This document shows, in pieces, positions 12,022-23,700 of a stretch of 64,000 bases of DNA (position 1 is the stretch's first letter; the number at the start of each line of letters is the position of its first letter). The position numbers were made by a program, and so were the translations under genes. The notes under the pieces were generated by a model. It did not search any database. It was not told the origin of the DNA and saw only the letters and a program-made list of their open reading frames with translations. The DNA comes from Macquaria australasica (taxonomy: Eukaryota > Chordata > Actinopteri > Centrarchiformes > Percichthyidae): the NCBI GenBank assembly GCA_005408345.1, contig SEMN01000048.1:1157001-1221000 (forward strand), written 5' to 3'.

Positions 12022-13305
12022 TACCTGTGAAGAAAATCTAATTTGAGTCTTAATCCTTTTAATTTTGGGTGTTGATGGATGTTCATGGTTTAATGATGTC
12101 TTCTTTCTTCTTAAATTGCTCTTGATGTCGTGCTTTGTCACAGCTATTTTTCTACTGTTATATGCTACTTTATATAGCTGCAGACCTCTTTGGCTGAATT
12201 TCAGTTGAGGGTTGTGGGATTTGATGTATTCTGTTTGAGGAGATGATATTTTAATCTTCCATGAGGGAACTTTCCAGAGAGAGCAGCAGCTCGCTCAGAT
12301 TAGCAGAATACATGGTTTTAGACACTTTGTTTGTCCCATCAGAGAATAAGAAGACATGCAGAATAGATGAGGAGAGGAGACTAGATAGGGAATCAAAGAA
12401 CACAGGGAAACTGTATACAGGAACATCAATTTTGTACTGCAAGGTTGGGTCTCCATCCACAAGGGGGTGGCTGGACCACATCAAAGCAGCCCCTCAGCAG
12501 GATGGGATGGCCCTGTGTGTGAATTCACCAGGATCCTGTTAAGAGCTTTCTTTGCACATGTCTGGATAAGCATGGGTGAAGTTGTCTGGATTCCAGTCAT
12601 AAAGATTGATGGGTTTAAAGACGCAATCGTGAGAAGAGGGGCTATTAATGGTTTTTAGTGCAGTTCTTCGTGTGCACTTGGAGTCTCCGAGCGCAGCCAA
12701 AGGAATTACTTTGCGAAGCTGACGTCAGGAATACCTCACCAGCAGAGCGCGGCCCACTGACGGTGGGCAGGGAGCTGCTGAGAATATATGGAACAGTCGT
12801 GGAAGAGGGCTCAGTCCGACCTTGTCTGGGTCCCGCGCCTAGTTGTGCGTAAACGCTGCTAAAATAGTTGGTGGCGTTTAAAGCCCCTTCAGGCGCCTAC
12901 AACTTTGGCCCTCATTCATGTTTTTATTCGCAACACATCCACGCCTGGGTGATGTGCACAGGAATAGATCAACACTACTCCAACCTCTTCCGCATATTGG
13001 ATTTCTATGCAAAGAGAAGGTCGCCAATGCCCCTCAAAGGATTCGGGAAATGAAGACTGCTGCTGACACGGACACACTATTTTTTGACTTTTGAAACGTT
13101 TTTCTGCGCAGTTTTGATCAAGGGCTTTTCTTCAACTCACGAAGCATTTGCTCCCTGTGTGGGAGTGCTCGTTGCATTGCTTGTATTTGAATCTAATCGA
13201 GTTTTGGATAAGCCCGTGCTGTGCGTTGTACAGTGCATAAATTCGATCATAATGCATTTTATTTAGGACAACCTCTGTCTATACAAAGTGCCAAATTAAG
13301 CCGGA
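12022..13305 (+). promoter_or_regulatory. kdsr-bcl2 gap: bcl2 promoter and 5' UTR
   Basis: No protein-coding signal is seen. The first half is plain AT-rich spacer. From about 12660 the sequence becomes GC-richer and holds a perfect cAMP response element, TGACGTCA, at 12720-12727. Upstream ATGs at 12788 (24 codons), 12917 and 13252 (four codons plus stop) precede the bcl2 start. They would be upstream ORFs if the transcript begins before them. Human BCL2 has a CRE and an upstream ORF in its 5' region, which is established knowledge. Function here is inferred. Confidence 0.6.
12720..12727. promoter_or_regulatory. Palindromic cAMP response element upstream of bcl2
   Basis: The octamer TGACGTCA is an exact full-site CREB/ATF target, 579 bases before the bcl2 ATG, in a locally GC-rich stretch. 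CREB-driven BCL2 expression through a 5' CRE is known in mammals. Use in this fish is inference. Confidence 0.6.
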
Positions 13306-16300
13306 ATGGCGAACGAGTGTAATCGCAACATTGTGGAAAAGTATATCTGCCATAAACTCTCCAAACAGGGCTACGTGTGGGGATTCGACGATGTCCGGGA
13401 TGAAGATGCTGCTAATAATGGGTCAATAGTTGTCCCTCCACCGACTTTGGTCCGTCGGTGCCGTGAAGACAGCACCGGGCCTGACAGCGAGAGCATCCCC
13501 CACCTCTGCAAACGGCTCCCCCAGTCCGACCCGCACGCCGCCATCCACAGAGTCCTGCGCGAGGCTGGAGATGAACTTGAAAGACTATACCAGCCGGACT
13601 TCACGGAGATGTCGCGGCAGCTGTATCTCACCTCCACCACTGCGCAGAGGAGATTCGCCGAGGTGATAGACGAACTGTTCCGGGATGGGGTGAACTGGGG
13701 CCGGATTATCGCTTTCTTCGAGTTCGGGGGCACGGTGTGCGTGGAGTGCGTGGCGAAGGAGGAGATGATATCGCAGGTGGACAACATCGCGGAGTGGATG
13801 ACGGAGTATTTAAATGGACCTCTGAACAGCTGGATACAAGATAACGGGGGATGGGTAGGTCTGATTCCGTGTAGTTGAGCGCTTTGCAGTTGTGTGCCAC
13901 GGGGGCGCAAAAGTCCCCCTTTGCTCTGGTCGAAGAGGTTTTAATCAGTAAATTCAGTTAGAGTATACGTGTTTAACTGAGATCTAAAGGTGCATTTTAC
14001 CACAGCTGTAGTTGATCATAAATAAAAATCTATTTCTCTAGATGTGCCCATTACGCACGGCAGCGCGTCCTCACTTACGAGTTGCTCTGATTGGATGTTC
14101 ATGGTGGCTGTTAAAACTATTTGGCCAATCAGACAGCGTGCTCTGTCACACCTCCCTACGCTCTAAATAAAGCCCGCCCTGTCAACTGGAGAGCCAGTGG
14201 CAGTCACGCTGCTGTCATGGAGAGGAGGGGATAGTGCTGTATGATATATAAAAGGGCATTCAAGCTTAATTAAAGCTGAAAACATCACACTAGAAAGAGC
14301 TTAATGGCACATTTAAACATTTATTTATTATTTGTATCTAAAAATGTGTGCTGCAAAGTGCTTCAGTGCTGCTGTGATGTGATGCATTAGGTAATGGCTG
14401 TAGCAGGAGGGAGGAGGCCAGACACATGTCAGCAAACAGAAAACTATTGAATTAATGTGTTTAGGCCTCTGGGCATGGCTGGAAAGGGCTCAGCTATCGG
14501 GGCCATTTTCTGCACATCTAAATGACACATAAACTTCAGGTACTAATGCGGTGAGGCATCTACACTCTGCCTTTACCTGCCAACACACGTAGCATTCACA
14601 GAGAAATGAAAAGAGAGTTGAATCTGAAAAAAAAAAGTGTGCAATATCATATCCTTTTTTTTGCATCAGTTCTCCTTTTCTGCAGCCACTGAAGAGCACA
14701 GCAGCCTCCTCTTCTGTGCTCCTCAACAGCTATTAAACCAATCTGCCATGAATTAGCCTCTAATTAGCAGAGGTGCTCTTAATGAGAGCATAACATTTGT
14801 GCTGCTGGGTTATCTTAGCCGGAAGGTATCAGAATTGGTGTGGTGGGGTGGGGGTGGGGGGTCATCAATGATTCATATCGAACATTTCATCTCAAAGGGA
14901 AGGACCATTTAACATTCCCCTTGAGTCTGCCTTGCCCCTGGAGGTGGCAGGTTGTGCCACATATCAAAGGCAGGCAACAGAGGGAGGGCCCTCCTGGAAC
15001 ACAGAGCTAATCTGCAGCCGCTGTGTTTAACATACAGCCCTCTGTGCATCTAGGTTGGAACTCTTTTGTCTGCTTTTTTAGACCTGTGCCTTGAAGCTGG
15101 CGCATGCTGGGCTGCCGAGATGCCTGCTCGAGGTCTCTGGAGCCTGTGCCCACCGTACAATAATGTAGGTCATCATAGTCTGTGTTTTCCAGCTGGGCGG
15201 AGATGACTGTGTCTCTGCTGCTCTGCGTCCACTTTAGAGAGAGAGAGTACAGTCTCTTAATCCAAAGGAAGGATTATTCAGGATTATTTGAAAGCATATG
15301 TTTCCAGTTTGGGTCATTCTGGTGGATTTCGGCTCTCAGCACTGAGGAAACCATATCCAAATTATTTAGGCTCAAACAAGGCTCTAAAACAATGTAATAC
15401 AGAATATGTTTGCACTGGCTCATTTGAGGTTATACTTTGAATGTTTTGAGCTTCAGCATAGACAGATAGGAATCTAACAGACACTGGTGTTGATTTATAT
15501 AATCATTTGAATGAATGCACTTCAGGTAGGGAATTTCCTGAGGTGTGTGTGTTTCAGTTATTACCTGACATTCAATAACTGACACTGCAGACACAGAGCT
15601 TTGTCTGTGCTCTAGATTTGGTTTGTGAAATTCAGCTTCTCCTTTTTTTATTGGCGAGTGTTTGAAATATAGAAAAGTCACTGTACCATTCAGCATGTGC
15701 CAAAAAGGTTGTTTTTCCATGACCTGAAGAGCCTCCTAAATACTGAAGAGTCTGGGATGTTTCTTTGCCGTATATAGAAACCAAACGTTTGTTGATTTTG
15801 TTCTGATTTCTTTGTGAATTATGCATCCACGCCCCAAATTGCTGAGGTTTCTTATCAGGTATTTCCCCTGAGTGATCCCAGGGCTGTAGCCAGGATTGTA
15901 GAAATACTAAGGTCATGAGTCCCCATGCACCCACTCTCAAAAAATAAAACTGACCAGATGCACCAAAAAAAAGAAACATGTTTTATTAATATGTTCTGTA
16001 CATTTTATTTGCACATATTAAGTTCTTAATACAGTTTCAAAGCCTTCTCTATAGTGCCAGGATTCAAATTCTGGTCTGGAAATAGTGAATCAATTTTTAT
16101 TCCTTTGTTTATTTATTTATTTTCCTTGCTTTAGAGAAGTCATGTTGCTAAAACAAATTCCCAGAAAAACAGAGGACATGACCTCAGTGTCCTCAATGGC
16201 AGCTACTGTTCGGCCCCAACAATGGCTGCCACTGTTTGGATATAATCTGGCAACCAATCTGTTTTAGTGTGAAAGCTTTGAGAGGATTGTGATGAAGCAA

Positions 16301-17699
16301 ATGTGCTACATTTTAATGTCTGATCGGCTCATCTTGGACTTTGCTGAGGATTTCCATCCATTTTGGGTTCTATTCATAAATATTTCGTTCATTTCATCCA
16401 CCGTCTGCCGGGCGGCTCTCAGGGATCAGGATAAAGCACATTTAATGTTTCAATCACTGCACCCTCTGATGGCTCTGTCAGGGCACATACTATAACAAGA
16501 GACATTATTTTTGGGTTAACACCGCATTGACCTAACAATGAAGACACTGAATAAACATAGTTATATGTGCGTTTAGACAGGTTGTGGTTACAGTCACTTA
16601 CACTGCCCATTGTGTTATTGTGTGCAAGAGGTGAGTCTTGTGTTTTCCACCAGCCTTAAAACGAAGGTGGGGGCTAATCAACCTATTACTGACATTTTGA
16701 CATGAGTGGTGTGGAAACACTTTTCTATAGGCCACCCTCTGTTTCCTGTTGTTTTTGAGACAATTTGAGCCCAAAATAGAAGTGCCCACTAATCGTTGTT
16801 GAGTCTAGGCATCACCGGTGAGTCAAATACACTTTTAGTTAAACAAAACTATCTGCCCTTTAGAAATAACAGAGCAGTTAACTGTATTTGCAAAACACAG
16901 CTCCCATTCTGCACTGATTACTTCCCACACTCAAACACTGTCCTTTCATTGTCCTTAACACTCAATTTTCTCCACCTGTATAAATTTATCCTTTGTGGTG
17001 GCAGAAATTGCTCTCATCAGGGGACGATTGCATCTAGGCTGCAGCGTCACCCACACATGTTGCACCTGTGTTTATTCACAGGCGCTCACAGTAAATACCA
17101 AGTGACTGAACAAAGTGGCAGACTGAAATTACAAACTTGACCTCAGATGTTTGACTGGCTGAGGGGGCGGCACCGAGCGAAATGCCAAAATATGCTCCAA
17201 GAGAAAAACAGCGGTTTCACAACTTTGGAAGGCTAACTGACAACAGCTTCAGATATGATGTTGAGAAATAAATTTCTTTGGTCCAAACTGAAATATCTCA
17301 ACAACTATCAGAGGGATTGCCAGACATTGATGGTCCCCAGAAGATTAACCCTACTGATTCTGATTATGGTAATCTCATGACTTTTCATATAGCACCATCA
17401 CCACCGTTTATGAACAAATAACTGGAAAACTAATAATATTCCCATCAGCCTCAGCTGTACTTTGTTTTTTTATTGCTATAATTAGGAAAATGCTACACCA
17501 ACATCAGCATGTTAGGATTGTCACTGTGAGCATGCTGACATTAGCTTTAGCATTAGCATGGCTCTTGACGTGTCTTCTTTTGATGTCGTGGACGAGAAGA
17601 AGGAGTTAAAACACCTGAAAACACTTTTTTGAAGTCTCAAACAGCAGGGATCAAGTGTCTGAGGAATGTTGCTAGCCAGGTGGCCTATTTCTGTGTTAC

Positions 17700-17749
<50 letters not shown>

Positions 17750-20700
17750 AGAAGACAATGTAAGTTGGCTTGGGTTGGGTCGTTCCTGTGGGGGATTCCC
17801 TGAGCACAATCTGCTCACCGACGGGTGGGACCTGCATGTTGCTACGGTATTGCGGGCATCTGGCTGCGTCCCTCTCCTCCCTTGTTGAGGCTGAATGGAT
17901 CTGGGACAGCAAGGAAGTCATTAATCTCCATATAGATGACATGTCGGCAGAGCAGAGGAGGAAAAAACTCACAGAGGCACATGCAGCCACTCACAGGAAA
18001 GCAAAAAAAAAAAAAAATATCTCACTTACATCCAATTTGTGTCTCCTAGATGCAAATTCAGTCCGTTAAACACAAGTCAATACAAACTGTGGCAACGTTC
18101 AGGAAACTTTCATGGGTATTTTCCACATGGCTTTCAACTGTTCTGCCAACAAAAATAAGTCTGTATTGACAGTGAAAGGAAAGCTACTTTTGAGGACACG
18201 TACAGTGTAATGAGCTGTATAAGTCGTGATTGATCCATCCGTTCTGAGCCAGAAATGTTCTCTTTTCACTCTGCGTGCTGTCGCAGTCTGTTGTTTCCTC
18301 GTTTCATCTGTTAATTTGTAGTTGTTTATCAGGCTGGCCTCACAAAATTAGAGTGTGGGACAAACTCCGCTCTCTGGTTTTCAGCAATCAGACAGAGGAA
18401 TAAACGATTACTCATGCAAATAGCATTTAGGGGTTTTTTCCTCCCACCCATCATTTCAAAACAGAGAAATAACGACATCATGCTGCTGGAGAAGTGAAAA
18501 ATGTCTGTAACTAAGGCTGAGCTTTGGAGATTTTGACAACAATGTTATCTCTTGATGTGGAGCTCTCGGCTCTGTAATGGAGACTGTACACCACAAAAGA
18601 GCTCAGTGTGGCGAGAAGCAGCCAAGATTTTCCCCTGCACTGTACCCCTTTTGCTGCGCAGGCCTCGGTCGCTCGCCATCTGCCACTGTGTTTACACCCA
18701 TCAGCCCGGCAACTGTAATCTCAGAAACATTTCCTACAGACGCAGGCAGCTCTGGGCTGTAACTCTCTGAAACATAAATACTTTCTTTCAGGAACACAGG
18801 CCTGGAGAGATCTCTAACCTCTCTGCTATCTGGGTGTCTGAGATGCTCAAAGCACAAAGACCTTTGTTCCAATCATTCAGTCCTGTGTGTGGAAAGCAGA
18901 TACAATAACCCTTTATAGTTTAGGTGGTGCAGTCTGAGTGACAATAAAGAAAGTAGGCTGGTACTTTGGTCAGTTTTTACGCTGAGATCACGTGTATCTG
19001 AATCACTGCCTACATGAAAATAGTAGTTGACTGTTAGGTACCTATAAAGACATAACATTATGACATAAATTACTTTTCATCTTAACTACATTTGAAAAAG
19101 TAATATTACTTGTCTCTCCATGTCCATGCCTGCTTACATGATAGTGTTCGCAAAAGGAAAATGGTAGATTTTAGAACGTGTTGTGGCCATTTCCCCCAAA
19201 AAACAAGTACAGCAAGAGCAAGGCCTGCTATGCCTTATCAGCCGACAGCCTTTCACTACATAGAATAACAAACATAAGGTTTTGTTGCAGCTGGATACGG
19301 TGCTATGAATAATTTAGCTATTTATTCAAAATTTGAACTGCAATTCTTTTATTTTCTGACAATAAAATCAAGTCGATCCTCCAACTGCAGACATGCTGTC
19401 AGTCTTAATTATAGAAGAGGCTGGTATCATGAAGACTGTCTCTCTAAAGCTAAACTCACCCGAAACAAAGGATTTTTAATGTTTTCTTACTGTTGACTTG
19501 AACGTAGGGTCAGACATTCAGTTTGATCTCTTTTCAGCTTGACATGACAACTTTGCTTTAGTGTCATGTTTACACCGTTCTTTATCATTCCACACATGCA
19601 TAGCATTTCATGAACATGCACCAGAAATGTGCACCTTGAATGGAACTCATTTTATTAGCACAGAAATGCGTCTCTGTTACTGTTTCTTGAACGGTGCTTT
19701 GCGAGCACTGTGCCTATTTCCAGTACCTCACTTGTCCCCAGAGACCCTCCACCCCATCCTGTGTGCTTATTTCTGGGCCTCCTCAGGAGAGCCGGGGGAA
19801 TGTCTGCTGGGGAACAGCGACTGTAAATAAATAATGGAGACGACCTGGGTGTTTCTTTCCTGAGTGGCCCGTGAAGGGTGTGGGCGATTTTGTTGTTGGA
19901 CGATCATGTCAGCTGAGCGTGCTTCATTCAGGAACCACTGTTGGCGGTTTGCGTTGTGACGTAGGTGTGGTTTTTGTTTGTTTATTTTTCTGCTTGCAAA
20001 TTCTCTTTATGTAGGCCTCTGGGGCCACGTGAGCCTACAGAGTGGATGTTTGTTAATTCAGCCACATGATTGTGTTTCCTTTTATTATGTAGATCAAATC
20101 AGTAATCACCTCAAACCTGCTGTTTTCCTGTTTCATGAGGGACACGTGCCTGAGCTGTTTAAAAGCACTACTATCCCAGTCAGAACACACACTGATGAAT
20201 AATATATAGAGCAGATAAACTCGGACACTAAATGGATGTCCCTCAAGTAGAACCCCAAAGGCTGTCTGCGCTCCAGTTTAGAGATTGCCTCTTCTTTTTC
20301 CCGTCTTTTTCCTCATCTTCTTTCTCCCTCTGTCTGTCTCTTGCCCCACCACCACAGACACGCTCATGTACACACATACACGTGCCCAGTCCCTTCACAA
20401 ACGACACGGTAATACCCTGAGACCTGGCTCTTAGTGTCAGGTAACGTTCCAGATTCCTGAAAAATGCAGGGACATGTGAGAGGCCTCTAAATATAGAAGT
20501 GTTACCATCGCTGCTCCCGTGTGGTCCTTTTAATTGTCATGTTACACATAAATCCCTGCCTTGTTTGCTTCTGTGCTATCGTCGCGTTCACGCCACAAAC
20601 CCGCCGCCAATCTGCATGAAAAAAATGTCCTAATGAACCATTTGAGACGGAAGATAAAAGAGTTTTCCACCTTTCCTGTCATGGTGGGAGCTGGATAATG

Positions 20701-23700
20701 AGGAGCCTACTGAGACGCTAGTTGACTTTGCCACTAGGCACACCCTTGCAAGCTGCGCAGCATATCAATATAGGGCAAGGTTAAACGGTTCCTCCCATTG
20801 TCTAGCTACTGTAGATATTTTTGGGACAAACCCCCAAAAGGGTTTTAAAAGAGATTTGATATTCTCAATTAATTTCTAGAGCAACAATAGCCACTGCTGT
20901 TTGAAATGCAGCTGGGAGTGTCTCCTAAATGACTTTCCTGTTCACAAAGAGAGAGCCTGTTGCACGCATAGCATAACCTAAATAGTTGTTAAAGGGTCAG
21001 TCCACCCAAATCACAAAAACAACATTTTCTTGCATATCGTTCCTCGTTGACAGTTTCCACTGGGAACTATTTCCTGCCAAAGAAATAGAACCAACAAAAA
21101 ACGTAAACACAGAGATTTGTGGAATTTCCAGATTACCTATGACATTGATTCTGGGAAGAAACATTAGTGTCGACGATAAATACATTTTCATTCACCTCCA
21201 CTGTATTGGGGTTGTGGCAGAAGACTCAGCGGCAAAGACTGTGAAGCAGTAATTACCACTGTTCTGGCCTCCTGGGGGCAACGAAACTAGTTGTAAACAC
21301 AACATTGACATATTATCACCTATTGTTTAGTGACTATTTACACATTTATCTGCTGTTTGATGCTGGGCAGCTAGCACACACTGGGTTTTTAGAGCTTTTT
21401 TGCTAAAAAAACAAAAAAAAAAACAAAGAAAAGAAAGAAAAGCTGCAGCTGAAAAGGATGCAGATGAGAGTGGTGAAAGGGAACCAAAACAATGAGCTGA
21501 AAAATGCTAAAATGCCCCGTAGAGAGTCAGATGATAATTCATTCATTAATTTTCAATTCTCATCACTACGAGCAACACCTTTCACATTCCACATAGTTTG
21601 ATCAATTTAATCAAAATGGGAAAATATGTCTTTTGTGATTTGGGTGTACTGATCCTTTAATGTTTATAGAGTTCATATGCACACACAGACAGGCAAACAC
21701 AGAAGCGGATGTACTGGTGTAAATCAGTTATTTGCTGTCCACAAAATGGCTGTGTACACACTAACGCATCTGCATACACACATATACTGTGGCACATCAG
21801 CGTGTACACACAGAAGCGGATGTGGTAGTGTGAATCAATAATGCTATGTTGTCACAGGGTGACATGTGAGCCATGGCAGGGAGCAGATGGCCCCGGGGTG
21901 CCTAGCTTCCTGTTAGCTGTGCCATTCAGCCTCAACACATGCACACACACACACACACCACTACCATCTCCGCTGGGATTTCCTGGTGCAACTAGCCACC
22001 ACTGGCCATTAACAAACAGCATGCCATTATTGGCTCTTCTCTGAAATGCTGAGTACATGCCCTCCCAAAAAAAATGACAACAGCCAGATAATGGTAAATA
22101 GATTTCTCTGCCTCGTCCATAAAGGTCTGGGGTAAATAAGTCTCCCCAATGTGATTTTTGCCAGCAGAGCAAATAGCCCTCAGGAAATCTGATCTGTTTC
22201 AGTGGACGCTGAGTGAGGTCAGCCATTGCTCGGATCACTTTGACTATGTCGTATTGATTGAGCGTTTCCGATGGTTTGTGTTGGTATCTCCGAGCAAAGA
22301 CTCAATTAACGCAGTGAACCAGTGACTGTAAATGTCAGGTTGCATATGAAGGTGATTTATCGAAATTCATGCCGTAGGAAAAAATGTCTCAGCGGAAAAA
22401 CCTTGGTGAGATGTTTTAGCACTTTTATGCTGACGGCTTTCAACTGGAGTGTGTGTGTGTGTGTGTGTGTGACCGGGTGCTCATTCCTGGTAAAGCTCAC
22501 ACAGCACCACCCTGTTGGCAGTCACCTTTGATGGCGACTGATTAGTTTTGAAGTGCAGAGAAAACGATACTAATGTTAGGAAGATAAAAGCTTTGCCAAG
22601 GGAACGTTGCTGCTGGTACGTTTTGTTTCAGGGCAGCGATCAGGGTTCACGAAACTCCTTCGCCATCCTGAACTCTCGCTGTCCGCCCAAACCTACAACC
22701 AAATTCTGTCAGCATGCTGCAGTGAACAGACATTTTGTCGCTGTCACAGATGACCCCTGCTGTTTTCAGAGAACTGCCTCTGCATGCCACTTCTGACAGG
22801 GATATCTCGCCGGCAGGGGCATACCCAGTACTGCCACGGCGTTATATTACATCAATTTCACTTGGTCTACTGTGAAGGTGTGCTGCCTTTAATTGGTTGT
22901 TGGCCTGTCATTACAACTTCAAATAATGACAGAAGACTTCAAAGAAAACAGGGGGAATTGAAAACAGGAGAACTGACAGTGATTCCTTTTCTTCTTAGGT
23001 ATTTTGTTTAGCATTTTTGGTATTTTTTGACAATACAGTTGTGCTTTATGTCTGTGTACGTTCAAAGGATGCAATCGTCTTGTGACTTATGTCAGAGGAA
23101 ATATTTTATGATGCCTGGATTCAGTTATGTCAGGCGCCATTTTGCTTTATAGAGGAGTGTTAACCGTGACATGTCTAGACGAGTCTCATGTTGGCAAATT
23201 TAACCACCAGAAGTTTAATTAACTCTGCAAATTGATCTATAAAGTGCTTCATTTATCGTTCACATTTTGTGGTGGTAAAAAAGCTGTAAAAAAGAAGAAG
23301 AAGAAGAAGAAGAAGGAGCCCAATAAGTACGTATTTTCTGTCTTTTAATCAACAGAATTTCACGATACCATTGTAAAAAAAAAAGACCTTTGATTGTCAC
23401 TGTGCCAAATTATCAGCTAGCTTTGCGAACTCATTTTCTGATACCACCCAATCTATCACGACAGGCACTCAGACCCCTCGACCTTCAGTGTTTCCAGATC
23501 TGAATTAATGTGAGTCCACATTCCTGTACTAAAGGGAGGACAGTGGGTTAAAAAATATTCCTGGATGAAATGACGACTTCACAAGGTGTCTTTGATCAGG
23601 AGGTGAAGCTAACAGGGTTGAGGAGGAGGAGGAGGAGAGATGGAAGGGCAAGCAAGTAGAGGAGGCTTATAAAGCTATAAAGAGGCAGTCCACTCCTTCT

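Noticed and set aside
17770..18069. Open frame of 99 codons in bcl2 intron 1
   Set aside because: It starts with low-complexity flanks, ends in a lysine run encoded by an A tract, and has no domain or splice support.
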